Source: Oscillospiraceae bacterium
GTDB lineage: Bacteria > Bacillota_A > Clostridia > Oscillospirales > Ruminococcaceae
Direction: 5' to 3'
DNA length: 13,531 nt
NCBI GenBank assembly: GCA_017523995.1
Contig: JAFWUX010000146.1
Span: forward strand, 1-13,531
Made by a program: the position numbers and the translations under genes
The notes under the pieces: generated by a model
The model's database searches: none
What the model saw: only the letters and a program-made list of their open reading frames with translations
What the model was told of the DNA's origin: nothing
Shown here: positions 1-6,656 of the stretch, in pieces
Position numbering within the stretch: the stretch's first letter is position 1
Layout: every line of letters begins with the position of its first letter

Positions 1-654
1 AAGCTCATGGAGGGCTTCGGTCAGACGGAGACTACGCTTTCCATTGCAAATGTTGTCGGCATGGAGCCGAAGCCCGGCAGCATGGGCAGACCGAATCCGC
101 AGTATGATGTGCAGGTGCTCCTGCCGGACGGCACACCGGCGGCTGTCGGTGAGACCGGCGAAATCTGCATCAAGCTGAAAGAGGAGGGCGTTCCGGGTCT
201 CGCACTCTGCTACTACGGCGATGAGGAAACCACCGCCGAGACATGGCGCGACGGGTACTATCACACCGGCGATACCGCATGGGTCGATGAAGACGGCTAT
301 TTCTGGTATGTCGGCCGTGTCGATGATGTCATCAAGTCCTCGGGCTACCGCATCGGACCGTTCGAGATCGAATCTGTGCTCATGGAGCTGCCGTATGTGC
401 TCGAATGCGCTGTCACCGGCGTGCCGGATGAGGTGCGCGGTCAGGTTGTCAAGGCGACCATTGTCCTGACAAAGGGCACTGTTCCCTCGGATGCGCTCGT
501 CAAGGAGATTCAGGATTACGTCAAGAAGGGCACCGCGCCGTATAAGTATCCGCGTGTTGTCGAGTTCGTTGAGGAGCTCCCGAAGACCGTCGGCAGCGGC
601 AAGATCCGCCGTGCTGCGATCCGCGAGATGGACAAGGCAAAGTATCAGAAATAA
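1..654 (+). CDS. Acyl-CoA synthetase (AMP-forming), C-terminal part; 5' end outside window
   Basis: Partial gene: the reading frame is open from base 1 and 217 codons remain of a protein that is usually about 550 residues. It activates a carboxylic acid with ATP to an acyl-adenylate and then makes the acyl-CoA in the cytoplasm. The visible part starts at the GFGQTET motif (bases 13-33) of the adenylate-forming superfamily, continues through the YHTGD motif and the [20 protein letters not shown] hinge motif, and ends with the C-terminal lid carrying [11 protein letters not shown], whose lysine (codon 601-603) is the conserved catalytic lysine of the adenylation step. The [12 protein letters not shown] form and the overall wording are closest to acetyl-CoA synthetase-like and medium-chain acyl-CoA synthetases (ACSM type), but the acyl specificity pocket lies upstream of the window, so the substrate (acetate, propionate, butyrate or longer) cannot be told. 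It is followed by its own terminator at 725-768. Family assignment is secure; the substrate is not. Confidence 0.9.
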   Translation, partial: KLMEGFGQTETTLSIANVVGMEPKPGSMGRPNPQYDVQVLLPDGTPAAVGETGEICIKLKEEGVPGLALCYYGDEETTAETWRDGYYHTGDTAWVDEDGYFWYVGRVDDVIKSSGYRIGPFEIESVLMELPYVLECAVTGVPDEVRGQVVKATIVLTKGTVPSDALVKEIQDYVKKGTAPYKYPRVVEFVEELPKTVGSGKIRRAAIREMDKAKYQK

Positions 655-724
655 AGCGATCCGGTGTTCCTGCATGATTCAGGCTGAGAAATGAGGCACT
701 GTATCCCGATCGAGAAAAATAATG

Positions 725-768
725 AAAGCCGCCGAATAACGCATTTATGCGCAGTTGGCGGCTTTTTT
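725..768 (+). terminator. Rho-independent terminator of the acyl-CoA synthetase gene
   Basis: AAAGCCGCC (725-733) pairs with GGCGGCTTT (757-765), and a smaller inner hairpin, CGCAT-TT-ATGCG, sits in the loop. The stem runs directly into six T residues (763-768). It lies 71 bases after the synthetase stop codon on the same strand. Confidence 0.85.
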
Positions 769-782
769 CTGTTCGTGGTTTC

Positions 783-838
783 AAAATGGGATTCCAAAGG
801 GTCATTGATCCTTTGGCGAGGTTTGGAACGGAGCTCTA
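783..838 (+). repeat. Degenerate two-hairpin intergenic repeat, copy 1
   Basis: The order is AAAATGGG (783-790), a hairpin with arms CCAAAGG (794-800) and CCTTTGG (810-816), then CGAGGTTTGG, then a weak second hairpin around ACGGAGC. The same order, with different hairpin bases, recurs at 4180-4236 in the same orientation. It does not look coding. I read it as a decayed copy of a dispersed palindromic element of the kind common between genes in Clostridia; that last point is from memory, not from a search. Confidence 0.5.
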
Positions 839-901
839 TGATAAATCATCGCGGAGCTGGAAAAAGCGGGATATTTGCAGCATGAAATATGATGCCTGCG
901 C

Positions 902-930
902 TTGCTTTTTATATGAAAATATGCTATAAT
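902..930 (+). promoter_or_regulatory. pta promoter (-35 TTGCTT, -10 TATAAT)
   Basis: TTGCTT at 902-907 and a perfect TATAAT at 925-930 are separated by 17 bases. Transcription should begin near 937, giving a leader of about 53 bases before the pta start. The 655-989 gap therefore holds a terminator (725-768), the degenerate repeat (783-838) and this promoter, and no gene that I can see. Confidence 0.8.
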
Positions 931-976
931 AAAAAATGGAAGCTCTGTCAAAGCAGGCAATCCGAATTTTATAATT

Positions 977-981
977 GGAGG
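977..981 (+). promoter_or_regulatory. Ribosome binding site fixing the pta start
   Basis: GGAGG with an 8-base spacer to ATG 990. It overlaps the alternative upstream TTG start at 975, which rules that start out. Confidence 0.85.
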
Positions 982-989
982 CTATTACA

Positions 990-2006
990 ATGGGTATGTT
1001 TGACAAGCTGCTTGCAAACCTCAAGGCAAGCAGAAAAACAATCGTTTTCACAGAGGGTACTGATCCCCGTATTCTTTCTGCAGCAGCGCGCCTGATGCAG
1101 GAGGGCCTTATGGACGTCATCCTCTGCGGCAAGGCAGACGAGGTCAAGGCTGCGGCTGCACAGGGCGGCTTTGATGTCGCTGCAGCTACCGTTGTCGATC
1201 CGGAGACCTATCCGGAGATGGACGCTATGGTCGCTGAGATGGTCGCGCTTCGCAAGGGCAAGATGACTGAGGATGAGGTCCGTGCTGCGCTGAAGAAGTC
1301 CAACTACTTCGGCACTATGCTCGTCAAGATGGGCAAGGCTGACGCTCTGCTCGGCGGCGCAACCTATTCCACCGCGGATACCGTTCGTCCGGCGCTCCAG
1401 ATCATCAAGACCAAGAAGGGCGCAAACCTCGTCAGCTCCAGCTTCATCCTGTTCCGCGAGAAGGACGGCGTTGAGGAGAAGATCGCAATGGGCGACTGCG
1501 CTATCAATATCGGCTACTCCGACAGACTGGACAAGGACGGCAATGTTGTCCTGACCGCTGCACAGCAGCTCGGTGAGGTTGCTGTTGAGACCGCCCGCAC
1601 TGCTGCTTTCTTCGGCATTGATCCGAAGGTTGCAGTCCTCAGCTTCTCGACCTACGGTTCCGGCAAGGGCGCAACCGTTCAGCTCAGCCACGATGCTGTC
1701 ATTGGGGCGCGCAAGATTGATCCGGAGCTCGTCATCGACGGCGAATTCCAGTTCGATGCAGCTGTCTCCGCAGAAGTTGCAAAGACCAAGTGCCCGGATT
1801 CCAAGGTTGCCGGTCAGGCAAATACCTTCATCTTCCCGCTGATCGAAGCCGGCAACATCGGCTACAAGATCGCACAGCGCCTCGGCGGCTACGCAGCATA
1901 CGGCCCGATCCTGCAGGGACTCAATGCCCCGATCAACGATCTCTCCCGCGGCTGCAACGCAGAGGAAGTCTACGCAATGGCGATCATCACCGCCGGTATG
2001 GCATAA
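990..2006 (+). CDS. pta: Phosphate acetyltransferase (short form)
   Basis: Cytoplasmic enzyme interconverting acetyl-CoA plus phosphate with acetyl-phosphate plus CoA, the first half of the acetate/ATP-yielding Pta-AckA route. The 338-residue product is the usual size for the short Pta without the N-terminal DRTGG/CobB extensions. Family stretches run along the whole protein: VFTEGTDPRIL near the start, NYFGTMLVKMGKADALLGGA, VLSFSTYGSGKG, VIDGEFQFDAA, QANTFIFP and the C-terminal GPILQGLNAPINDLSRGC. The start is ATG 990, because GGAGG at 977-981 sits 8 bases ahead of it; the in-frame TTG at 975 overlaps that ribosome binding site and cannot be used with it. It has its own promoter (902-930). 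No ackA follows; the next gene is hflX, so AckA must be encoded elsewhere if present. Very confident. Confidence 0.96.
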   Translation: MGMFDKLLANLKASRKTIVFTEGTDPRILSAAARLMQEGLMDVILCGKADEVKAAAAQGGFDVAAATVVDPETYPEMDAMVAEMVALRKGKMTEDEVRAALKKSNYFGTMLVKMGKADALLGGATYSTADTVRPALQIIKTKKGANLVSSSFILFREKDGVEEKIAMGDCAINIGYSDRLDKDGNVVLTAAQQLGEVAVETARTAAFFGIDPKVAVLSFSTYGSGKGATVQLSHDAVIGARKIDPELVIDGEFQFDAAVSAEVAKTKCPDSKVAGQANTFIFPLIEAGNIGYKIAQRLGGYAAYGPILQGLNAPINDLSRGCNAEEVYAMAIITAGMA

Positions 2007-2023
2007 TCAGACCGTTTCGGAAC

Positions 2024-2056
2024 CGCCCTGTGATCTGCATTCCGGATCGCAGGGCG
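2024..2056 (+). terminator. Hairpin after pta, probably a weak terminator
   Basis: CGCCCTGTGATC (2024-2035) pairs with GATCGCAGGGCG (2045-2056) with one G-T wobble and a 9-base loop. Only a mixed tract (TTGCTCTATCC) follows. I see no promoter between this stem and hflX, which starts 31 bases on, so the hairpin probably lets some pta transcripts through into hflX, or hflX is read from a promoter that I did not recognise. Confidence 0.55.
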
Positions 2057-2087
2057 TTGCTCTATCCACAGGCAGGAGAAAATCAAC

Positions 2088-3335
2088 ATGCACGAAAACG
2101 AACAGCAGACAGCGCGTACCAAGGTCATTCTGGTCGGCATTGACACCGGTGACTATGACGCGAAAATTTCCATTGATGAGCTCGCGGAGCTGGCGGATAC
2201 CGCAGAATGCGAGGTTGTCCGCTCGGTGATTCAGGCGCGATCTGCACCGGAGGCAGCCACCTGCATCGGCAGCGGCAAACTGCAGGAGATCGCGGAACTG
2301 ATTGAGCCGCTCGAAGTCGAAATGCTGATTTTTGATACCGAGCTGACAGGCATGCAGATGCGCAATATCTCTGACCTGACAAACTGCAAGGTCATTGACC
2401 GCACCATGCTGATTCTTGATATCTTTGCGGGCAGGGCGCGGACTGCGGAGGGCAAGGTGCAGGTCTCGCTTGCGCAGTATCGCTACCGGCTCACGCGCCT
2501 GACCGGCATCGGCACGGCGCTTTCGCGGCTCGGCGGCGGCATCGGGACACGCGGCCCCGGTGAGACAAAGCTCGAAACCGACCGCAGACATATCCGCACA
2601 CGGATTGCGACGCTGGAACATGCCCTGCGCGAAATGGAGAAGCACCGCAAATTTCTCGGCAGCCGTCGCAAAAAGGACGGCGTCCTGACGGCTGCGATTG
2701 TCGGCTATACGAATGCGGGGAAATCCACAATGTTCAATATGCTGACGGATGCCGGTGTCCTGACCGAGAACAAGCTCTTTGCTACGCTCGATGTCACCGC
2801 ACGTGCGCTCGAGCTCCCCGACGGCAGAACCATTCTGCTCTCGGATACGGTCGGGCTGATCCGGCGCCTGCCGCATCATCTGGTTGAGGCATTCCGCTCG
2901 ACGCTGGAGGAAACCGCGCAGGCTGATCTGATTCTGCATGTGCTGGATGCATCCGAGCCCGATATCCGCGAACGCATGCAGATCACGCAGGATCTGCTCA
3001 ATGATCTCGGATGCGCGGAGATCCCGCAGATTCATGTGCTGAACAAAGCGGATCTTGTCGATCTGCCGAAACAGAATGATGCGGATACCGTCTGGCTGAG
3101 CGCGAAAACAGGCGAGGGGACTGCAGAACTTCTGCATGCGATCTCGCTTGCCCTGCCGCAGACTGCAAGGCGTATGACGCTCTGTATTCCGTATTCGGAG
3201 GGCAGCTTTCTGCAGATTCTCCGCAACGAGGGCAAAATCTTCCGCGAGGAATATACGGCGGAGGGCACGCTGATCGAGGTCATGGTCGATGTCCGGCGGC
3301 AGAAGCAGGCATCGCAATATCTGGCAGAAGCATAA
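2088..3335 (+). CDS. hflX: GTPase HflX
   Basis: Ribosome-associated GTPase of the Obg-HflX superfamily; in studied bacteria HflX binds the 50S subunit and splits stalled or idle 70S ribosomes, mainly under heat or antibiotic stress. The 415-residue protein has the N-terminal HflX domain (about 10-130), the family signature GGGIGTRGPGETKLETD (149-165) in the linker, and a G domain with G1 GYTNAGKST (206-214), the G2 threonine in LFATLD (about 233), G3 DTVG (253-256), G4 NKAD (319-322) and G5 SAK (338-340). The C-terminal domain is short, as in many Firmicutes. AGGAG lies 9 bases before ATG 2088. It follows pta by 81 bases with a weak hairpin between them, and it ends directly at the strong two-way terminator. 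All GTP-binding motifs are intact. Confidence 0.96.
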   Translation: MHENEQQTARTKVILVGIDTGDYDAKISIDELAELADTAECEVVRSVIQARSAPEAATCIGSGKLQEIAELIEPLEVEMLIFDTELTGMQMRNISDLTNCKVIDRTMLILDIFAGRARTAEGKVQVSLAQYRYRLTRLTGIGTALSRLGGGIGTRGPGETKLETDRRHIRTRIATLEHALREMEKHRKFLGSRRKKDGVLTAAIVGYTNAGKSTMFNMLTDAGVLTENKLFATLDVTARALELPDGRTILLSDTVGLIRRLPHHLVEAFRSTLEETAQADLILHVLDASEPDIRERMQITQDLLNDLGCAEIPQIHVLNKADLVDLPKQNDADTVWLSAKTGEGTAELLHAISLALPQTARRMTLCIPYSEGSFLQILRNEGKIFREEYTAEGTLIEVMVDVRRQKQASQYLAEA

Positions 3336-3374
3336 AAAATCCCGAAAGCAGCAGCACGCCGCTTTCGGGATTTT
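3336..3374. terminator. Two-way terminator between hflX and the PRTase-like gene
   Basis: AAAATCCCGAAAGC (3336-3349) and GCTTTCGGGATTTT (3361-3374) form a perfect 14-bp stem with an 11-base loop. The A/T ends give a T tract in both directions. It starts on the base after the hflX stop codon and ends 10 bases before the end of the opposing gene, so it serves both converging genes. Confidence 0.9.
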
Positions 3375-3384
3375 CTGTTTGCAA

Positions 3385-4014
3385 TTACAGCTTGGAGTAG
3401 CCGTAGCTGTTGATCAGTGCATCGACTTTGGTGCCGTTCTTGCAGAGCGGGCACTCGTTCGGTGCGTAGTTATCGTAGCGCGGGAGATCCTTATCGGTGA
3501 ACAGAGACTTGACCTCGATGCCCTGTACCTCGTCGATTGCGGAGAAGATCGCGCCGATTGCAACCAGCTCGCCGCTGTAATACTGCAGGCACTCGATCGA
3601 ACGGTTGATGCTCTTGCCGGTCGAAGCAGAGCTGATGAGCAGCAGGATGCGCTTGCCCCAGATCTTCTTCTGCGTGTTGTCGCGGAAAATCATCTGGCTG
3701 CCTGCATTCATCTCCGGTGTCACGACATTGATATCCTTGCCCTGATTGATGCCGCCGGCTGCAAGTGTTTCAGCGAGGAATGCGCCGAGAATCTCGGTGC
3801 CCTCAAGGCAGATGATCGTGTCAATAAACGTGCCGCTGAACTCCTTGCCGAGTTCCTCCGCAGACGCCTTTGCGGATTTGATGCTGGTCTTCACAGAAGT
3901 CATGTCCACATAGTAATTGACATGGGAGTGGTTCGTCGCATAGTGACCGGGGATGATGCCGATCGAAATGCGGCTGTTCTTCTTCGATTCAATTGTTTGC
4001 ATTCTGTCTTCCAT
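3385..4014 (-). CDS. Orotate phosphoribosyltransferase-like protein with altered PRPP loop
   Basis: A 209-residue cytoplasmic protein of the type I phosphoribosyltransferase fold, similar to Firmicute proteins often labelled orotate phosphoribosyltransferase. The fold is suggested by IDTIICLEGTEILGAFLAETL (about 64-84), which matches the early strand-helix of OPRT, and by ILLLISSASTGKSINRSIECL (123-143), which sits where the PRPP-binding loop should be. In true OPRTs that loop carries an acidic pair followed by ..TGGS; here the acidic positions are Ile-Ser and only the STGKS part remains. The C-terminus has a CPLC pair (188-191) and ends NSYGYSKL, not a feature of PyrE. Start ATG 4014 has AGGAGG 5 bases upstream. 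It is a single-gene unit with its own promoter (4059-4087). No pyrimidine gene is nearby. It may be a PRTase with an unusual substrate or a non-enzymatic relative; I would not assign it pyrE. Confidence 0.75.
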   Translation of the reverse strand: MEDRMQTIESKKNSRISIGIIPGHYATNHSHVNYYVDMTSVKTSIKSAKASAEELGKEFSGTFIDTIICLEGTEILGAFLAETLAAGGINQGKDINVVTPEMNAGSQMIFRDNTQKKIWGKRILLLISSASTGKSINRSIECLQYYSGELVAIGAIFSAIDEVQGIEVKSLFTDKDLPRYDNYAPNECPLCKNGTKVDALINSYGYSKL

Positions 4015-4058
4015 AATAACCTCCTATAAACTCAGGCTAACTCCATATCGGATAATAT

Positions 4059-4087
4059 ATTATATCACATTCTTTCAAAAAAAGCAA
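4059..4087 (-). promoter_or_regulatory. Promoter of the PRTase-like gene
   Basis: On the minus strand, TTGCTT (4082-4087) and TATAAT (4059-4064) are 17 bases apart. Transcription would begin about 36-40 bases before the ATG at 4014. Confidence 0.7.
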
Positions 4088-4107
4088 GCGGCGACAGATG
4101 GATTTAT

Positions 4108-4150
4108 TGTACAAAGTATGATCCGCAGTATGTACATCTGTGCGTGTACA
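4108..4150. promoter_or_regulatory. Three TGTACA palindromes upstream of the PRTase-like gene
   Basis: TGTACA occurs at 4108-4113, 4131-4136 and 4145-4150, just upstream of the -35 box at 4082-4087. The clustering could mark a regulator binding region, but a 6-base palindrome in AT-rich DNA may also recur by chance. No regulator is identifiable. Confidence 0.25.
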
Positions 4151-4179
4151 TTGATATATGTGCCTGACTTTTGATCTAT

Positions 4180-4236
4180 AAAATGGGGTCTGGGGATGAT
4201 ATCCCCAGCGCAGGGTTTGGGGGCGCGCAGCCCCCA
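4180..4236 (+). repeat. Two-hairpin intergenic repeat, copy 2
   Basis: AAAATGGGG (4180-4188) is followed by an 8-bp hairpin (CTGGGGAT 4190-4197, ATCCCCAG 4201-4208), then CGCAGGGTTTGG, then a second 7-bp hairpin (TGGGGGC 4218-4224, GCCCCCA 4230-4236). The layout matches the decayed copy at 783-838, with different bases in the first stem but retained pairing. It lies between the promoter of the PRTase-like gene and the terminator of the GH30 gene, in a stretch (4015-4311) with no gene. Probably a dispersed palindromic element; function unknown. Confidence 0.6.
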
Positions 4237-4274
4237 TTACAAATCCGTCGGAGACACCTTATCAATAAAGATTG

Positions 4275-4305
4275 AGCAGCCGGTATCGCGGGGATACCGG
4301 CTGCT
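4275..4305 (-). terminator. Terminator of the GH30 gene
   Basis: AGCAGCCGGTATC (4275-4287) pairs perfectly with GATACCGGCTGCT (4293-4305) over a 5-base loop, 6 bases beyond the GH30 stop codon. The following minus-strand tract (CAATCTTTATT) is only moderately T-rich. Confidence 0.75.
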
Positions 4306-4311
4306 TGGTTC

Positions 4312-6459
4312 TTATCTGAGGATTTCCTGCTTGAGGAGCGAGAGGTCGGTGACATTGAGCACGCCGTCTTTATTCATATCGGCGGCTTCTGCATCCGTGA
4401 CATCGCCGGAGGTCAGCAGATATTTCAGCAGCATCACTGCATCTGCGACTTCCACCTTGCCGTTTGCATCGACATCGCCCTTGAGCTTGACCGGTTCCGT
4501 GGTATGCACTGTGCCGTAAAGCTCGATTTCTGCGATGTTGCAGCAATAGACATCATCCTTGTTGATGCCGTTTTTCGGTGCGCCGGAGGGAACCGTATAG
4601 CGGACATATCTGCCGGAGACAGGCTCTGCGGGTTCCACATAATGCATGCCGTAGCCCGGTTCGCCGGTGATCGTGTAGGCGGTTTTCCAGTTTTCGCCGT
4701 CATCGGAGACCTGAATCATGCCGTCGATCACTCTGGGCTCATAGCCGCTGCGCGGGCAGAAGCCGAATGCCTCGAAGTCATAGGTTTTGCCGAGGTCGAT
4801 CTGGGTGTAGCCGTCGCCGACACCGTCGAAGAATGTGGACTTGTTGCCGTCGAACGCCTTTTCACAGGAGGTCGATGCATCGCTGTGCCACGAATCCGAA
4901 CCGGTGATCTTTTTGCCTGTAAGGTCGATCTTGTTCTCGCGCTCGATTGCGCCCTTGACGCCCTCGATGATAAATGTTGTGACGGAGTTGCCCGGAAGTT
5001 TGACAGGCAGCTGCTTGCCGTTCAGCGCGGTTGCGCCGACATCCTTCCAGTCCTCGGTGTTGCTCGTGCGGATGGTCTGTGCAGCGGTGCCGACTGCGGA
5101 GAACGCGGAGAGATCATAGGTCTGCTCGGCGGTGCTGCCGGATGTGTTGTATGTCACGATGACGAGCTTGCCGTTTTCCTTGTCATAAGCCGCCAGCGTG
5201 TTGCCGGAGCAGTTCAGCATGATCATGCCCGGGCGGATGTAGCGGGTGTACTGACCGAAGCAGCGGTACTTCTTGGAGAGGTAGATCGTGTCCTTATCAT
5301 GATCCGCGACTCCTGTGCCCCAGAAGCCGGCGTTCATGTTCAGCATGCCGCCGTCCTTTTTGCCGTTGTAGCCTGCCGCGCAAACATGGCTGTCAATGAC
5401 CTGCCACAGAATCCATGCGGATGCATTCAGACCGTTGCAGTCGGTGGTGATGCGCTCGGAGAGCCAGAGACCCGGTGCCATTGCGCCTGCATTCTGACCG
5501 GCTTCGCCCTTGCCGTCTACTTCGGACATCCACAGGTTCTTGCCCGCGGAGATCGCGACATCCTTGAGCTGTGAACGCTTGCTGCCGCCGTATGTATGGG
5601 TGTCGATTCTGCCGACGGCGCTCTTTGCATCTGCGGAGAGGGCATTGAACGCGTTGATCTGTGTGTCGATTGAGGTTTCATCAGAAGCGCTGATGATCAC
5701 ATCGCTCATGCCGCGCTTTGCCATGGATTTCTGCAGCTCGAGGATGATCTTGCTCTCGGAGTTGCCGATATCAAAATGGCAGCCCTCCTGCTTGGGGCTG
5801 TTTGCACCCCAGAAGTTTGTGTAGGGCTCGTTCATCGCGTCGATGGACTGCACCTTGATGTTCCAGTCCTCCTGATAATGCTTGCAGACTTCGGCGAGAT
5901 ACTCGGCGAAATCGTCATAGCAGTCATCCTTGAGGTTGTTTGCACCGGGATTGGTGTTGCCGGTTGAGCAGCCACTCTTGCACATGTAGTACGGGGGCGA
6001 ATTCGAGAACATCTCGACGATCATATCATCGCCCGCCGCCTTGATGCAGCGCTGCAGCACGTTGCGCTGATTCGCATCCGCGGACCAGTCATAGGTAACC
6101 TGCCCGTTCTGGTATTTTGTGTATCCGGGCATGTTCGAGTCGGTTCTGGTGATGTGGTTGTGCGAGGGGTTGTCGCCGCCGCCGATGTTGAAGCGCGCGA
6201 TATTCAGATGCAGACCGTTCTCGCCGAAGAAGGTATCTGCACACTGCTGTGCGAGGGAATCTGAGTATCCGACGCGGTTTGCCCACCAGCAGAGGGATGT
6301 GCCCCAGCCCTCGAAAACGCCGTTGTTGATCGCATAGGTGTCTTCCGGAGAGAGGACGATCGTCTTTGCTGCCTGCGCAGAAAGCGGCGAAAGTCCGGTC
6401 GCAGTCAGGGCAATGCACGCTGCCATGGCTGCGCAGAGGTGCTTTTTCAGATGTTTCAT
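4312..6459 (-). CDS. Secreted GH30 glycosidase with F5/8C domain and dockerin; probable endo-beta-1,6-galactanase (GH30_5-like)
   Basis: A 715-residue exported enzyme. Domains in order: signal peptide (1-30, cleavage likely after AQA), GH30 catalytic domain with its C-terminal beta domain (about 35-500), an F5/8 type C (discoidin-like) domain (about 510-650), and a type I dockerin (about 657-715). In the catalytic domain, E211 in DAMNEP is the expected acid/base and E313 in WMSEVDGKG the nucleophile. GWGTSLCWWA (51-60), DANQRNVLQR, FSNSPPYYMC, QEGCHF, ISASDETS and ILWQVIDS closely resemble my recollection of fungal endo-beta-1,6-galactanase, which points to galactan side chains of arabinogalactan proteins. 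The dockerin has two calcium loops (D662/D664/N666/D673 and D694/N696/D698/D705) of Ruminococcus style, so the enzyme should attach to a cohesin of a cellulosome-like complex. It is monocistronic, with a strong promoter (6517-6545) and its own terminator. GH30 and dockerin are sure; the exact substrate is inference. Confidence 0.9.
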   Translation of the reverse strand: MKHLKKHLCAAMAACIALTATGLSPLSAQAAKTIVLSPEDTYAINNGVFEGWGTSLCWWANRVGYSDSLAQQCADTFFGENGLHLNIARFNIGGGDNPSHNHITRTDSNMPGYTKYQNGQVTYDWSADANQRNVLQRCIKAAGDDMIVEMFSNSPPYYMCKSGCSTGNTNPGANNLKDDCYDDFAEYLAEVCKHYQEDWNIKVQSIDAMNEPYTNFWGANSPKQEGCHFDIGNSESKIILELQKSMAKRGMSDVIISASDETSIDTQINAFNALSADAKSAVGRIDTHTYGGSKRSQLKDVAISAGKNLWMSEVDGKGEAGQNAGAMAPGLWLSERITTDCNGLNASAWILWQVIDSHVCAAGYNGKKDGGMLNMNAGFWGTGVADHDKDTIYLSKKYRCFGQYTRYIRPGMIMLNCSGNTLAAYDKENGKLVIVTYNTSGSTAEQTYDLSAFSAVGTAAQTIRTSNTEDWKDVGATALNGKQLPVKLPGNSVTTFIIEGVKGAIERENKIDLTGKKITGSDSWHSDASTSCEKAFDGNKSTFFDGVGDGYTQIDLGKTYDFEAFGFCPRSGYEPRVIDGMIQVSDDGENWKTAYTITGEPGYGMHYVEPAEPVSGRYVRYTVPSGAPKNGINKDDVYCCNIAEIELYGTVHTTEPVKLKGDVDANGKVEVADAVMLLKYLLTSGDVTDAEAADMNKDGVLNVTDLSLLKQEILR

Positions 6460-6481
6460 TCCAATCCAACCTTTCCCGATA

Positions 6482-6491
6482 TGTACGTACA
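6482..6491. promoter_or_regulatory. TGTACGTACA palindrome in the GH30 leader
   Basis: A perfect 10-bp palindrome lies about 20-30 bases downstream of the likely GH30 transcription start and before its ribosome binding site. The position would suit a roadblock-type operator, but there is no direct evidence and no regulator gene in view. Confidence 0.25.
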
Positions 6492-6516
6492 GCTTTTTCT
6501 ATTGCTATACATTTTT

Positions 6517-6545
6517 ATTATAGCAGACTATTGGCGGAAAGTCAA
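6517..6545 (-). promoter_or_regulatory. Promoter of the GH30 gene
   Basis: Minus-strand TTGACT (6540-6545) and perfect TATAAT (6517-6522) with a 17-base spacer. The transcription start should be near 6510, giving a leader of about 50 bases with AAAGG at 6470-6474 ahead of the ATG at 6459. Confidence 0.85.
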
Positions 6546-6602
6546 TAACAATCGCCTCCCATTTTTTGCGGTTTTGTATCACATTGCACAGACACAAAGC
6601 AA

Positions 6603-6633
6603 ACGTCCCTCCGGCGCGCTGCCGGAAGGACGT
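6603..6633 (-). terminator. Terminator of the efflux operon
   Basis: ACGTCCCTCCGGC (6603-6615) and GCCGGAAGGACGT (6621-6633) form a 13-bp stem with one mismatch and a 5-base loop. On the minus strand it is followed by TTTGCTTTG. It lies 23 bases beyond the permease stop codon. Confidence 0.8.
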
Positions 6634-6656
6634 CTGATTTGTATGCAGATGTATGG

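Noticed and set aside
2007..3317. Long open frame (436 codons) on the minus strand opposite hflX
   Set aside because: hflX on the plus strand has every GTPase motif; the opposite frame has none and runs through the pta-hflX gap to the pta stop codon. Shadow of GC-biased third positions.
3289..4029. Open frame (246 codons) on the plus strand opposite the PRTase-like gene
   Set aside because: It would cross the strong two-way terminator and overlaps the end of hflX; no motif and no ribosome binding site.
4504..5574. Long open frame (356 codons) on the plus strand opposite the GH30 gene
   Set aside because: It is an antisense shadow of a clearly coding gene: its protein has no recognisable motif, is rich in runs typical of reversed codon bias, and lacks a good ribosome binding site or promoter.
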